A stretch of DNA of 64,000 nucleotides from Prochlorococcus sp. scB243_498I20 (GTDB lineage Bacteria; Cyanobacteriota; Cyanobacteriia; PCC-6307; Cyanobiaceae), in assembly GCA_000635015.1 (NCBI GenBank), contig JFMR01000047.1, positions 41,367 through 105,366 of the forward strand, read 5' to 3'. Position numbers and translations under genes: made by a program. The first letter of the stretch is position 1, and the number at the start of each line of letters is the position of its first letter. The notes below the pieces were generated by a model that saw only the letters and a program-made list of their open reading frames with translations, was not told where the DNA came from and did not search any database. Below are positions 10,579-21,488 of this stretch, piece after piece.

Positions 10579-11475
10579 ATGTCATTAAAATTAGACGGTA
10601 AAAAATTATCTCTTGAAATTGAAGAAAGGTTAAATGACTATATCTCTAGTAATAAAAAATTTGCAAAAAGAGCTCCCGGTCTAGCTGTAATAAGAATAGG
10701 TGATGACCCTGCAAGTGGTGTTTACGTTAATAACAAGGAGAAAGCATGCTCAAGGATTGGGATAAAGAGCTTTATCTTTCATCTAAGAGATAGTGTAGAG
10801 CAACAAGAAGTTGAACAATTAATAATCAAACTTAATTCTGATAAAGATATTGATGGCATGTTGCTACAACTTCCTATCCCAAAAAAGTTTGATGAGCAAA
10901 AACTTATCAGCCATATTAATCCAAGCAAAGATGTAGATGGATTAAATGAAATAAACATCGGCAAATTAGTGAAAAATGAGCCTGCGATGAGATCATGTAC
11001 ACCAGCAGGAATTATTAATTTATTGAGATCCCAAAATATACCAATTGAAGGTAAGAAAATTGTTGTTATTGGAAGAAGTTTGCTTGTTGGAAAACCCCTA
11101 TCACTTATGTTGTTGAATCTAAATGGCACTGTAACAATGACTCATTCAAAAACGTTGAATTTGAATAAAGTCTGTAGAGAAGCTGATATCCTAATTGCGG
11201 CTGCAGGAAAACCCAATCTTATAGATTCGAGTTTTGTCAAAGAAGGCGCAGTAATTATTGATGTTGGAATACATAGATTAAAAAGTTCCGATAAAAATCA
11301 AACCAGATTATGTGGCGATGTATTATTAGAAGATGTCATTTCTAAAGTATTTGCTTACACACCTGTGCCAGGAGGTGTTGGGCCAATGACAGTAACAATG
11401 TTACTTGTAAATACTATTTTTAGCTGGCAAAAACAATTTGGTTTATCATCAACTCTTAATGACCTTTTGCCATAA
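10579..11475 (+). CDS. folD: bifunctional methylenetetrahydrofolate dehydrogenase / methenyltetrahydrofolate cyclohydrolase
   Basis: A 298-residue FolD that interconverts methylene-, methenyl- and 10-formyl-tetrahydrofolate for purine, formyl-Met and one-carbon supply. Visible signatures are the substrate region [14 protein letters not shown] with the catalytic Lys, the QLPIPK segment, the NADP-binding [17 protein letters not shown], and the C-terminal [16 protein letters not shown]. Length matches the family. A strong AAAGGAG at about 10560 precedes the ATG. crtE follows 37 bases later on the same strand, so folD, crtE and the PAP2-like gene may form one transcript. Confidence 0.96.
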   Translation: MSLKLDGKKLSLEIEERLNDYISSNKKFAKRAPGLAVIRIGDDPASGVYVNNKEKACSRIGIKSFIFHLRDSVEQQEVEQLIIKLNSDKDIDGMLLQLPIPKKFDEQKLISHINPSKDVDGLNEINIGKLVKNEPAMRSCTPAGIINLLRSQNIPIEGKKIVVIGRSLLVGKPLSLMLLNLNGTVTMTHSKTLNLNKVCREADILIAAAGKPNLIDSSFVKEGAVIIDVGIHRLKSSDKNQTRLCGDVLLEDVISKVFAYTPVPGGVGPMTVTMLLVNTIFSWQKQFGLSSTLNDLLP

Positions 11476-11512
11476 ACTCCAAGATGAAAAATTTTTCTAC
11501 TAAAGGTATAAA

Positions 11513-12415
11513 ATGACTGAAGTTATAAATAATATTTCTGATTTTGAAAAATATCTTAAAAACACAAAAAAAGTTGTAGAAGAAGCACTTGATTTTTCAT
11601 TGGGCCCTGAGAATCCAGCAACATTGAGAGAATCAATGAGATATTCCCTTTTAGCTGGAGGGAAAAGAATACGTCCAATTTTATGTTTAGCATCTTGCTC
11701 ACTGGCTGGAGGAGATCCCTCTCTTGCTGTTCCTACTGCAGTAGCGATAGAAATGATCCATACAATGTCCTTGATTCATGATGATCTGCCCGCGATGGAT
11801 AATGATGACTTGAGGAGAGGTAGGCCCACAAATCATAAAGTATATGGAGATGCAATAGCTATTCTTGCAGGCGATGCTTTATTAACCAGGGCCTTTGAAA
11901 TGGTCTCTTTAAGAAGCCCTGGAGTTGATCCAAATAGATTATTAAATGTAGTTGGCGAATTATCCCTAGTTGCTGGTGCACCAGGCCTAGTCGGGGGACA
12001 AGTAGTTGATTTAGAATGCGAAGGTAAAGAAGTAGACCTTGAAACTCTCGAATATATTCATCTTCATAAGACTGGGGCTTTATTAAAGGCTTGTGTAAGA
12101 ACAGGCGCCATGATCGCAGGCGCTAACGAAAAACTATTAAAAGCTCTAACAATATATGCAGAGGGAATTGGTTTAGCCTTCCAAATAATAGATGATATTC
12201 TTGATTTAACTTCCAGCAGTGAAAAGCTTGGTAAAACTGCCGGCAAAGATCTTTTAGCTGACAAAACTACTTACCCTAAATTACTTGGGATGGAGGAGTC
12301 AAAGAAAAGAGCATTTGATTTAGTTGAAAAAGCAAAAAAAGCAATTGAACCTTGGGGTACAGATGCTAAATATCTAGTATCTTTAGCCGACTTTATTACA
12401 AATAGAGACAGATAA
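11513..12415 (+). CDS. crtE: geranylgeranyl diphosphate synthase
   Basis: A 300-residue all-trans polyprenyl diphosphate synthase that makes GGPP for carotenoids, the chlorophyll phytyl tail and quinones. The first Asp-rich motif is DDLPAMDND at about 90-98, preceded by MSLIHD. The second is FQIIDDILD near 218-226. The basic LAGGKRIRP segment at 48-56 binds the diphosphate. The protein resembles the cyanobacterial GGPP synthase group more than FPP synthases. It lies between folD and a PAP2-related membrane protein (11-base gap). Chain length is inferred from family and pigment context. Confidence 0.93.
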   Translation: MTEVINNISDFEKYLKNTKKVVEEALDFSLGPENPATLRESMRYSLLAGGKRIRPILCLASCSLAGGDPSLAVPTAVAIEMIHTMSLIHDDLPAMDNDDLRRGRPTNHKVYGDAIAILAGDALLTRAFEMVSLRSPGVDPNRLLNVVGELSLVAGAPGLVGGQVVDLECEGKEVDLETLEYIHLHKTGALLKACVRTGAMIAGANEKLLKALTIYAEGIGLAFQIIDDILDLTSSSEKLGKTAGKDLLADKTTYPKLLGMEESKKRAFDLVEKAKKAIEPWGTDAKYLVSLADFITNRDR

Positions 12416-12426
12416 AAGTTTAATTT

Positions 12427-12906
12427 ATGTCTGAGTTTTTTGCCTTTTTTAACAATTCAGTTCTTTTCTGGAGCTTATTATCCTGTTTAATTGCTCAATT
12501 TTTTAAAATCATATTTAATTTTTTATCAAATGGAGAAATAAGATTTGGAATTATGTTCGAGACTGGTGGTATGCCTTCAAGTCATTCTGCCTTAATAACT
12601 GGTGCTACATCTGGTATAGGTTATGAATTGGGATTTGATAGCTCGATATTCGCACTTTCAGTTGCTGTAGCATTAATAGTTATGTATGACGCAAGTGGTG
12701 TGCGGAAATCAGCTGGAATTCAAGCTGCAGAAATCAATAAACTAACAAAAAAACTAAACCCACAATCTGAATTATATTTAAAAGAAACCCTTGGCCATAC
12801 TAAAATTGAGGTCATTGTTGGAAGTTTTTTGGGTCCATTAATAACTTTGCTTGGAATGTTTTTTTTAGGTTCTCCTATCGAAATATTTGATTTAATAATA
12901 AACTAA
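12427..12906 (+). CDS. divergent PAP2-family (DUF212) membrane protein
   Basis: A 159-residue integral membrane protein with the divergent PAP2 signature GGMPSSHSALITGATSGIG near 47-65 and a following MYDASGVRKSAG segment. Hydrophobic helices flank both. The family is related to acid phosphatase/phosphatidic acid phosphatase membrane enzymes; plant and bacterial members are poorly characterised. Position 11 bases after crtE suggests cotranscription and perhaps a role with lipid or prenyl diphosphates, which is inference. The last codon and stop overlap the stop end of the convergent cobB by 4 bases. Confidence 0.85.
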   Translation: MSEFFAFFNNSVLFWSLLSCLIAQFFKIIFNFLSNGEIRFGIMFETGGMPSSHSALITGATSGIGYELGFDSSIFALSVAVALIVMYDASGVRKSAGIQAAEINKLTKKLNPQSELYLKETLGHTKIEVIVGSFLGPLITLLGMFFLGSPIEIFDLIIN

Positions 12907-14294
12907 GAAAATTTTGAAAAACTAATTTGTGTAGCATCTATAAAGTTTTTTGCGACCTCTGGAGAACTCGGCAAATGTAAGTGAATCCAACTTGCATGTA
13001 ATTTTTTATCAAAAAACCCTTCATTTTTGTATTCAGATTCCCAAGATTTAATTTTCCATGGAGAAGAGAGTTTCATTTGATTCTCAGCTTTTCTTAAATC
13101 ATGTTCAGATAAATTATTTTCAATTTCCCAATAATGAAATTCATGTCCTCTAATTAATTGGTTTTGTTTAATGATCGGAGTATCTTTTAAACCCTTAATG
13201 TATCTATAACCTACAGAAAGTTTACTTTTTTTTGATTTAAAAGGCAATATACCACTCATTTTGTGATTATTGCCATTTTCATCTTTTATAAAGTCTCCTA
13301 AAATCATCATCCCTCCGCACTCTGCATATATAAATCCATTTTTACGGAATTTCCTTAACGAATTTAAGCTTTTTAAAGAGTTACTTATATGATTAGCATA
13401 TTTTTCTGGGAACCCTCCAGGAATAATTAAAGAAGAAGCCTCAAAAGGTATCTCTTCATCATCATAAATACTCCATGAAATCAATGGTATGCCTATATCT
13501 CTCAAAAACTCCTTAGTTTCAGGGTATTGAAAATGAAAGATTTTATCTTCTGCAATTGCGATAGGTTTACTTTTATCTATTTTAAAATCTTTAAAACTGA
13601 CAGAATTAAATATTTTCCTTTCAGGAGATTTCAGAAATTTAATAATAGACAATAAATCAAGATTTCTTTCGGCGAAATTTGCAAAATATTCAACATCAAT
13701 TTCTTTACCATCATCCAAAGGAGATATCAAACCTAAATTAGCTTTGTTTAAAGTTATTTTTGAATCAGATGGTAAAAAACCAAGAATTTCGATATCTTCA
13801 TTTTTAAAAACTTCTTTGATTAATTTTTTATGTCTATCCGAATTAACGTTATTAAATATAATTCCAGATATTGACAACTCACTATCAAAATCTCTAAAAC
13901 CTCGAACAGTGGCCAAAAGAGAAGATACTTGACCTCTAGCATTAACAATAAAAATTACTGGAACATTGAGAAGTTTAGAGATATTTGCCGTGCTGGAATA
14001 TGTTGTTGACCCTAATCCATCAAAAAGACCCATTGCTCCCTCAATTAATGAGAATTCATATTTCAAAGAATGTTTAAAAAAACTTTCTTGAACCCATTCT
14101 TCACCACTTAAAAAAATATCTAAATTCCTACAAATAGGTTGGCCAATTGAACTAAGTTGTTGTTGATCAAGATAATCTGGACCAACCTTGAAAGTTTGTA
14201 TCTTTATACCTCTTGAGAACGCCCAACAAGATATCAATAGCGATAATGTAGTTTTCCCACTATCAGTTGAAGGAGAAGATATTACACAAGGCAT
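12903..14294 (-). CDS. cobB: cobyrinic acid a,c-diamide synthase
   Basis: A 463-residue CobB/CbiA amidotransferase that amidates the a and c side chains of cobyrinate in B12 synthesis. The N-terminal ATPase domain begins with a P-loop-like SPSTDSGKTTLSLL. The C-terminal class I glutamine amidotransferase domain has the catalytic Cys in FIYAECGGMMILGD and a late HASWIHLHLP with the catalytic His. It follows opcA after 10 bases and probably shares a transcript with zwf-opcA. No cobalamin riboswitch is seen upstream. Marine picocyanobacteria make pseudocobalamin, so the pathway is expected. Confidence 0.93.
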   Translation of the reverse strand: MPCVISSPSTDSGKTTLSLLISCWAFSRGIKIQTFKVGPDYLDQQQLSSIGQPICRNLDIFLSGEEWVQESFFKHSLKYEFSLIEGAMGLFDGLGSTTYSSTANISKLLNVPVIFIVNARGQVSSLLATVRGFRDFDSELSISGIIFNNVNSDRHKKLIKEVFKNEDIEILGFLPSDSKITLNKANLGLISPLDDGKEIDVEYFANFAERNLDLLSIIKFLKSPERKIFNSVSFKDFKIDKSKPIAIAEDKIFHFQYPETKEFLRDIGIPLISWSIYDDEEIPFEASSLIIPGGFPEKYANHISNSLKSLNSLRKFRKNGFIYAECGGMMILGDFIKDENGNNHKMSGILPFKSKKSKLSVGYRYIKGLKDTPIIKQNQLIRGHEFHYWEIENNLSEHDLRKAENQMKLSSPWKIKSWESEYKNEGFFDKKLHASWIHLHLPSSPEVAKNFIDATQISFSKFS

Positions 14295-14304
14295 TTATTA
14301 TTTA

Positions 14305-15606
14305 TTAATTATTAAAACCATTAAATATTTGAAGAGCTATTTTAATAGAATTTTCAAAAAGAGGACTTGTATTACCTCTACTACTTCCCAATAATTTACT
14401 AACATCATATTCTGATGTAGAAAAAGAATTTGGAACAACTTGTTCTATTAATTCCATATTAGCCATTCCCCCTGCTTCAAGTCTCATACATTCCACTGAT
14501 TCACATCCAAGTATTACACAAGTATTATTTTTTTGAACCTCACTAATTTTTGAAATTAACCTCAATCCAATAACTTGTCCTGAATGAATAATTGGATTTC
14601 CCAAAGATAAGGGATTAATTGATGCAGAGATTATTTCGCCATTAATTCTTTGAAATTCTATTTTTGTTGATTCTTTATCCCTTTCAACTCCTAGAAAAGA
14701 CCAACCAAGTTTATCGCTAATCCATGAAATCAAAAACAAAGCTTGAATCATATGATCTCCAGCGATATCAATATCAATATCAGTAATATGATCTAAAATT
14801 GGTCTCCTCGAAGGCGGATCAAAAATCATTGCCAATGATTCCCTCCAATTTTTCAATCTAACCCAATTCAAATCATTAATAGCTTTATTTGATTTATTTA
14901 ATTGATCTAAAACTTTTAAACATCTTTCAGGCGTTCCAAGAGCAGTATCAATTATTAACCTTAGACCATGATTAATAAAATATTCGAAGATTTCAGGCGA
15001 CTCATCCAAGCTTCCATTCCACCACAACCATGAAGGTAATTCATCAATAAATAATTCATCAATTATTTTTAATCCTTTATTAAATATTGAGGCCGAGTCC
15101 CCCCTAATAACAACTAAATCCCCACAAATAGGTTGCATAGCTGTAGTATCACTTAATGGACAGTAAGCGGATACAAAAGTTTTGATATCTGAATTTTTAT
15201 TTAATGTTGGCGCTAGAGTTATTAATCTTCTTGGATTCAATGTACCTATCGTTGATGCAAAAAATTGTCCTCTAAAATCTTCAAAGTCTTTATTTGATAA
15301 ATTTCCCTTCAACAAATTCAATAATTCTTCACTATTAAGTGAAGTAGTGATAGGAAGTCCTTGATCTAATATAAATTTTTTAGCAACTTCAATTATTTCT
15401 GGACTTAAATTTCCAGTAATTGGCCCGCTTACTAATCCTTTTTGAACCAAACATTGTTCTAGCCAAGCAGGCTGCCAGACCATTAATGTGAAAGTATTAG
15501 CTCCACTATTATCTTTATCTTCTGAAATCCATAATTTATTAAGGTAATTAGAAATTTCCTGATAAGGCAGCTCTAAAGGAGTTTGTAGTGTAAGTTGAGG
15601 TTTCAT
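14305..15606 (-). CDS. opcA: glucose-6-phosphate dehydrogenase assembly protein OpcA
   Basis: A 433-residue OpcA. In cyanobacteria OpcA is needed for assembly and redox-controlled activity of glucose-6-phosphate dehydrogenase. The protein has no enzyme motif. Recognition rests on length, position directly behind zwf (2-base gap) and typical segments such as ELPSWLWWNGSL and DPPSRRPILDH. Cysteines are present (for example in CVILGCESVECMR) and could serve thioredoxin-type control, which is inference. The zwf-opcA pair supports NADPH production in the dark by the oxidative pentose phosphate pathway. Confidence 0.93.
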   Translation of the reverse strand: MKPQLTLQTPLELPYQEISNYLNKLWISEDKDNSGANTFTLMVWQPAWLEQCLVQKGLVSGPITGNLSPEIIEVAKKFILDQGLPITTSLNSEELLNLLKGNLSNKDFEDFRGQFFASTIGTLNPRRLITLAPTLNKNSDIKTFVSAYCPLSDTTAMQPICGDLVVIRGDSASIFNKGLKIIDELFIDELPSWLWWNGSLDESPEIFEYFINHGLRLIIDTALGTPERCLKVLDQLNKSNKAINDLNWVRLKNWRESLAMIFDPPSRRPILDHITDIDIDIAGDHMIQALFLISWISDKLGWSFLGVERDKESTKIEFQRINGEIISASINPLSLGNPIIHSGQVIGLRLISKISEVQKNNTCVILGCESVECMRLEAGGMANMELIEQVVPNSFSTSEYDVSKLLGSSRGNTSPLFENSIKIALQIFNGFNN

Positions 15607-15608
15607 TT

Positions 15609-17132
15609 TTAGGGTCTACGCCAGAAAATATTGTCTTTTGAAATTAATTGATCTGATTCAGGAGGTCCCCATGTCATAGATTCATAATTATAAATAGGTA
15701 ACTTCCAAGGAGAATTATCCATCAATTCTATTAAAGGCGTATAAAGTTTCCAGGCTGCCTCTACCTCATCACTTCTAGTAAATAATGTTGGATCAGAAAG
15801 CATTGCATCAGCTAATAATCTTACATAGCCTTCATCTGAAGGTTCTCCAAATGATTCATCATAAGAAAATTCCATCTCAACAGGTCTTGATTTCATTCCA
15901 GAACCAGGAGATTTTACCTCAAATTTGAAAGTAGCACCTTCATTTGGCTGAATTCTAAGGATAAGTTGATTTGGGGCAGGATTTATTATTGTTGATTCAA
16001 ATAAATGAACAGGAACGTCTTTAAAAGTCAAGACTATTTCTCCAAGTCTTTTAGGTAGTCTTTTACCTGTTCTCAAATAAAAAGGAACCCCTTGCCAACG
16101 CCAGTTATCAACGAAAACTTTTGTCGCAATATAAGTTTCTGTTGTGCTATTACTATTAACACCATCTTCTTGCCTATATCCTTTGAGTCGATTTGAAATA
16201 ATCCCTCCCTCCCCATATTGACCTCTTATACAACAATTCCATGGTTCATTTTCGTCAGCAAGTTTTGAAGCTTGAAGAACCTTAGCTTTTTCATTTCTTA
16301 TTGCTTCTGGTTCAAATTTTCCAGGAGGTTCCATTGCAGTAACTGCAAGCATTTGAGTCATATGATTTTGAAGCATATCCCGTAAAGCACCAGAGCTTTC
16401 GTAATAACCTGCTCTATCTTCAACACCAACTGTTTCAGATGAAGTAATTTGAACACTTGATATATAATTCCTATTCCAGATTGGTTCAAAAATAGTGTTA
16501 GCAAACCTCAAAACAAGAATATTCTGAACTGTCTCTTTACCTAAATAATGATCAATCCTATAAATCTGACTTTCTTCAGCGCAACTTTGAACAATCTTAT
16601 TCAATTTTTTTGCACTTGAATAATCTCTTCCAAAAGGTTTTTCAATTACTAAACGACTTTTCTTAGGGTCATCTAAGAGGCCAGCCCCTTTTAGAGCTTT
16701 ACATCCACTTGCATAGAAATTCGGAGATACTGATAAATAAAATGTTCTATTCCCATGAGTAGCTTGTGTTTTATCAATTTCAGTTAATCTTCTAGAAAGC
16801 CTTACGACATGCTCACTTTGTTGCAGGTCAACTGGTTCATAGAAAAGATAATTAGAAAATTGTTCCCACTCCCTTTCTTTACCAGATATTTGATTTGATA
16901 ACTTTACTTTCATCTTTTCTCTAAACTCATTATCAGTCCAAGGTCTTCTCGCACAACCAACTATTCCAAATTCACTAGGAATTCTTCTTTGCAAATAGAG
17001 TTCAAATAAGGCTGGTATTAATTTTCTATGAGTAAGGTCTCCACTCGCGCCAAAAATTACTAAACATTGTGGAGATATGACTCTTTCCTGTCGTAAACCT
17101 AATCTTAGAGGATTACTTAAAGTTGAAGGCAT
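15609..17132 (-). CDS. zwf: glucose-6-phosphate 1-dehydrogenase
   Basis: A 507-residue Zwf that oxidises glucose 6-phosphate to 6-phosphogluconolactone with NADP. The NADP site is VIFGASGDLTHRKLIPALFEL near 25-45 and the active site is RIDHYLGKETVQNIL with catalytic His and Lys. The next conserved segment is FANTIFEPIWNRNYI. Length is normal. It heads a minus-strand unit zwf-opcA-cobB with gaps of 2 and 10 bases. In cyanobacteria this gene is expressed towards dusk and used at night; sasA nearby belongs to the clock output path, but no direct site is seen here. Confidence 0.97.
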   Translation of the reverse strand: MPSTLSNPLRLGLRQERVISPQCLVIFGASGDLTHRKLIPALFELYLQRRIPSEFGIVGCARRPWTDNEFREKMKVKLSNQISGKEREWEQFSNYLFYEPVDLQQSEHVVRLSRRLTEIDKTQATHGNRTFYLSVSPNFYASGCKALKGAGLLDDPKKSRLVIEKPFGRDYSSAKKLNKIVQSCAEESQIYRIDHYLGKETVQNILVLRFANTIFEPIWNRNYISSVQITSSETVGVEDRAGYYESSGALRDMLQNHMTQMLAVTAMEPPGKFEPEAIRNEKAKVLQASKLADENEPWNCCIRGQYGEGGIISNRLKGYRQEDGVNSNSTTETYIATKVFVDNWRWQGVPFYLRTGKRLPKRLGEIVLTFKDVPVHLFESTIINPAPNQLILRIQPNEGATFKFEVKSPGSGMKSRPVEMEFSYDESFGEPSDEGYVRLLADAMLSDPTLFTRSDEVEAAWKLYTPLIELMDNSPWKLPIYNYESMTWGPPESDQLISKDNIFWRRP

Positions 17133-17242
17133 ATTTTTATTATTCTTTATTTAAAATCCTCTTTTTTTCAAATATTAGCTACATATTGTGTCTAAACCAA
17201 AAAGTATTTAGTATGTGAAACTTAAATCTAAATATCAAAAAT

Positions 17243-18358
<1,116 letters not shown>

Positions 18359-18536
18359 TTAGATTTCTTTTATAAGAGAATATCAATTTGTAGTTTAATT
18401 TGTAGTGATTTTACAAAAATGGTTACGTTTTGAGATCGGGATAAATAAAAGAAATTATTTTAATTTTTCAGTATTTGTTGTTTTTATCAGTATAGTTACA
18501 CAGAAATAATTTTTTATCTAATTAAAAAATTCATTT

Positions 18537-19079
18537 ATGAATAATCCTCAAGAATCAGAAGATCATTCTAGGAACAATGATTACAGGACAATTGAGCAGA
18601 CGATGGAGAAGTTTTCCAGTGGAACAAGACGACTGGCAGCTCAACTTACAACTTCTGCAAGTTTTGATTCTTTGTGGAGTGTTTTAACAGATTATGATCG
18701 GCTAAATCTCTACATACCAAATCTTTTATCGAGCAAAAAAATATTTCAGAAGGGGAATAATGTCCATCTTAAACAAGTTGGGGCTCAGGATTTCCTTGGC
18801 ATGAAGTTTTCAGCTGAAGTAACCATCGATTTATTCGAAGATAAGGCGCTTGGCCTTTTAAAATTTAATTTAATTAAGGGAGATTTCAGGAAATTTGAAG
18901 GCAGTTGGAAAATACAAAATATTAAAAATACTTCAACTAACTCATTAATTTATGATCTTACTGTTCAAGGTTGTAAATGGATGCCAATAGGGATGATAGA
19001 GAAAAGACTAAAAAAGGATCTTTCAGAAAATTTAATTGCCGTAGATAGGCATGCAAAATTATCCAAAAGATCTTTGTAA
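18537..19079 (+). CDS. SRPBCC (START-like) cyclase/dehydrase family protein
   Basis: A 180-residue protein that fits the polyketide cyclase/dehydrase or COQ10-like lipid-binding fold. Typical segments are TTSASFDSLWSVLTDYDRL, which matches the helix after the first strand, and the later WKMPIG-like patch CKWMPIGMIEKRLKKDL before the long C-terminal helix. Such proteins bind hydrophobic ligands; the ligand is unknown here. The start at ATG 18537 is preceded by a long AT-rich leader shared with divergent petH. A tRNA-Glu on the other strand follows directly. Confidence 0.78.
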   Translation: MNNPQESEDHSRNNDYRTIEQTMEKFSSGTRRLAAQLTTSASFDSLWSVLTDYDRLNLYIPNLLSSKKIFQKGNNVHLKQVGAQDFLGMKFSAEVTIDLFEDKALGLLKFNLIKGDFRKFEGSWKIQNIKNTSTNSLIYDLTVQGCKWMPIGMIEKRLKKDLSENLIAVDRHAKLSKRSL

Positions 19080-19090
19080 ATTTAAATAAA

Positions 19091-19163
19091 TAGCCCCAAG
19101 GGGATTCGAACCCCTGTCGCCTCCGTGAAAGGGAGGTGTCCTAGGCCTCTAGACGATGGGGCC
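19091..19163 (-). tRNA. trnE: tRNA-Glu (UUC)
   Basis: A 73-base cloverleaf read on the minus strand from 19163 to 19091. The acceptor arms GGCCCCA and TGGGGCT pair with one G-U at the end. The D-arm is GTCTAGAGGCC, the anticodon loop CTTTCAC gives UUC, and the T-loop is TTCGAAT between AGGGG and CCCCT. CCA is not encoded. In cyanobacteria tRNA-Glu also feeds tetrapyrrole synthesis through glutamyl-tRNA reductase. Confidence 0.97.
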
Positions 19164-19204
19164 AGGTAATTAGCATAATAGCTTATTAAAAACTAAGAGT
19201 AAGG

Positions 19205-20323
19205 CTAGCCTTTCGTCAAGTATTGTTGCTCTTTGTTTTGTCCTTGCCATACAGGAACTGTGAAATGAAAGCAGGAACCTTCACCAACTTCAGATACGAC
19301 CCATATTCTTCCTCCATGGACTTGTACTATTCTCCTACATACTGATAACCCTATTCCAAATCCTGAAGTCCCTTCAGAAGTCTGTGGAAGTCTAACTCTA
19401 TCTAGAAAAATTCTTTTTTGTTCGCTCAAAGGAATACCTGCACCTTTGTCACAAATTGTTATTTCTACCCATTGATTTGTCTTATGAATCATAGTGATTT
19501 TTATAGATCCAGAGTCTTTAGAAAATTTAATAGCATTTTCAATTAAGTTTAAAAATACTTGCCTCATTCTTCTTTGATCTGCAAATACATTTGGCAGATC
19601 AGATGGAATATCAGTATCAATTTCTATATTTCTTAATCTCCAGAATTTTTCTAATTCAAGTATTACTTCAGCACTAATATTACCTAAATCAATTTTCTGA
19701 GGATTAAATAACGCTTCCCATTTAGTTGTTCCGACCTCCAAAAGGTCCTGAGATAAGAGTTCGATCTCTTCAAGACGTCTTTTAATTACCTCTTGCAATT
19801 TTGAAATATCTATTTGTCCGAGTTTTTGACTTTGAACAGCCAAAGTAGCTGCCGTTAATGGGGTTCTTAATTCATGCGCCACCATTCTTAATAATCTTTC
19901 CTGAGACTCTATTCTTTTTGTTAATGTCTCATTTTCTTGTCTTAAAACGAGAAGTTCGTCCTCCAATAGGAATTCTTTTTGAGTCCTTATTGAATCAATT
20001 TTAGATGGTTGCAAATTAATCCCAAGATTTTTTGTTACGCCTTCCTGCGTCCACCTCGGCAACCATTTTTGCAACTGAGAAAAAATATTACTTCCAGCAA
20101 ATATTTGTTTTGGCGCTGGGGAAACTTTTATAAGAGCAGGAATTGCGACTAATCTATGCAATTCAAGTAATTCAGGCTGCTCTGTGGGCTCAGAAATCTG
20201 AAGAGATATCTCAAATTCACAATCATCTGATTCTAAATAAGCTATTAGGGACTTAATGTCATTACTAGAAAGTTGATTTCTAGCTGCCACAAGTATTAAT
20301 TTTAGCTCTTTTTTATCATTCAA
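19205..20323 (-). CDS. sasA: clock-associated sensor histidine kinase SasA
   Basis: A 372-residue histidine kinase. Residues 1-95 form a KaiB-like thioredoxin-fold domain (start [14 protein letters not shown]), which in SasA binds KaiC. A linker leads to the HisKA domain with His150 in [15 protein letters not shown]. The ATPase domain follows, with N-box [11 protein letters not shown]1 DKGAGIP and G2 [11 protein letters not shown]. SasA reads KaiC phosphorylation and phosphorylates RpaA to set daily gene expression. Prochlorococcus is known to lack kaiA, so its clock is thought to behave as an hourglass. The gene sits alone between tRNA-Glu and a divergent gene. Confidence 0.92.
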   Translation of the reverse strand: MNDKKELKLILVAARNQLSSNDIKSLIAYLESDDCEFEISLQISEPTEQPELLELHRLVAIPALIKVSPAPKQIFAGSNIFSQLQKWLPRWTQEGVTKNLGINLQPSKIDSIRTQKEFLLEDELLVLRQENETLTKRIESQERLLRMVAHELRTPLTAATLAVQSQKLGQIDISKLQEVIKRRLEEIELLSQDLLEVGTTKWEALFNPQKIDLGNISAEVILELEKFWRLRNIEIDTDIPSDLPNVFADQRRMRQVFLNLIENAIKFSKDSGSIKITMIHKTNQWVEITICDKGAGIPLSEQKRIFLDRVRLPQTSEGTSGFGIGLSVCRRIVQVHGGRIWVVSEVGEGSCFHFTVPVWQGQNKEQQYLTKG

Positions 20324-20429
20324 ATGATTCCCTCTGAAGTGTTGAAAAGCTGTTAATCCTTATAAACACCTTAAGATATATTTTTTTATTTTACAGATAA
20401 GCTATGAAATAAATAGAACTTATTTATAT

Positions 20430-20969
20430 ATGGTTGCCATTAATCCAAAGAAGAATTTACATTTTGGTGAAAACCCTCCTGAAATTAATTTGAATAGTAA
20501 TTTAAAAAGGTGGTTTTCGAGGAACATTGGATCGTGGAAATCTTATAGAACGTATTTTCTTGATGAAGCACAAAAAACTTATAATTTAAGTATGAATATA
20601 AATATTCAAGTTCTCGAGAGCAAGTCCGAATGGGAGTCGCATTATAAATTCACTTGGTACCCAGAAAAAAAGTATAATTTCTTTGATGAAAATCCCCAAT
20701 ATAAAGAACGCGGAGAAATGCTTGCATTTTTAAAGGGCCATCAACTCAAGAGAGAAAATTTTTATTTAAGTAATGATCAAGGTATTTCAAATATTAAACA
20801 GGTCGACGAACACGAAATGATTTTTGAATCTTGTTACGAAGATTGGTATATTCTTGAACATACAAGACTTGTAGATTCTGATAATTTTAGATTTAGGGTT
20901 ATATATTCATGGAACAAAAATAAATTGAAAATAGTAGAAAATCATCACGAAATTAAAATTATTAAATAA
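20430..20969 (+). CDS. hypothetical protein, possible CpcS/CpeS-like lipocalin fold
   Basis: A 179-residue soluble protein. The segment WFSRNIGSWKSYRTYFL near 28-44 resembles the first strand signature of CpcS/CpeS bilin lyases (F..S.G.W.S.RT..L). The rest alternates in a way that fits a beta-barrel, ending in strands YILEHTRLVDSDNFRFRVI and NKLKIVENHHEIKIIK. The assignment is weak and rests on pattern only. It is divergent from sasA with a 106-base gap and is followed by a small secreted protein after about 50 bases. It could equally belong to another cyanobacterial calycin family. Confidence 0.45.
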   Translation: MVAINPKKNLHFGENPPEINLNSNLKRWFSRNIGSWKSYRTYFLDEAQKTYNLSMNINIQVLESKSEWESHYKFTWYPEKKYNFFDENPQYKERGEMLAFLKGHQLKRENFYLSNDQGISNIKQVDEHEMIFESCYEDWYILEHTRLVDSDNFRFRVIYSWNKNKLKIVENHHEIKIIK

Positions 20970-21018
20970 ATTCTGTTGGCCATTAAGTTTGAAAAAAAAA
21001 AAATGTTATCTTAAATAT

Positions 21019-21474
21019 ATGAATTTAAAAAAATCAAATATGGGTTTAAAAAAATTTAAAATTTTTGCAATCCCCCTAATTTTTTTATCTCTCTTTTTAG
21101 ATATAAATAATGAATTTAATAATTTAAATGCAAATGTTAAAAATTCGCCTGCTAATAAAAATGATTTAGATTTATATCATGGGATGGGTGTTTCATTTTT
21201 ATGTAATGCGACAAGAAAAGGATTTGATTTAGATTTTCCAAAAACATTAAACGTTGCCTCAGCAACTTTCGCATCAGTAATTGAACAAAAACATGGAGGA
21301 AAAATAATAGAAAGAAAGAAAGAACAAACAGTTAATATTAAACAATTACAATTTATTGCATCTCTACAATTAATTGAATCAGCTCTTAAGGTGTGCCCAG
21401 ATAATGTTCCGGAAAAAGTCGAAAAACAATATAAAATTGAAACTGAGAGACTTAAGAAATTACAAGGATTGTAA
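21019..21474 (+). CDS. small secreted protein, function unknown
   Basis: About 151 residues from the ATG at 21019; a TTG at 20989 and an ATG at 21040 are other possible starts. The N-terminus has a basic stretch followed by a hydrophobic helix (FKIFAIPLIFLSLFLDI), which suggests a signal peptide or anchor. The mature part has two Cys (FLCNATRKG and LKVCPDNVP) that could form one disulfide, and a basic helical tail. I do not recognise the family. It is convergent with prsA with a 14-base gap. Confidence 0.65.
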   Translation: MNLKKSNMGLKKFKIFAIPLIFLSLFLDINNEFNNLNANVKNSPANKNDLDLYHGMGVSFLCNATRKGFDLDFPKTLNVASATFASVIEQKHGGKIIERKKEQTVNIKQLQFIASLQLIESALKVCPDNVPEKVEKQYKIETERLKKLQGL

Positions 21475-21488
21475 AAAAATTTTTTCTT

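Noticed and set aside
18409..18427. TTTACA and GTTACG in the petH leader as an HLR1 site
   Set aside because: The half-sites are 12 bases apart start to start rather than 10 and the second is imperfect.
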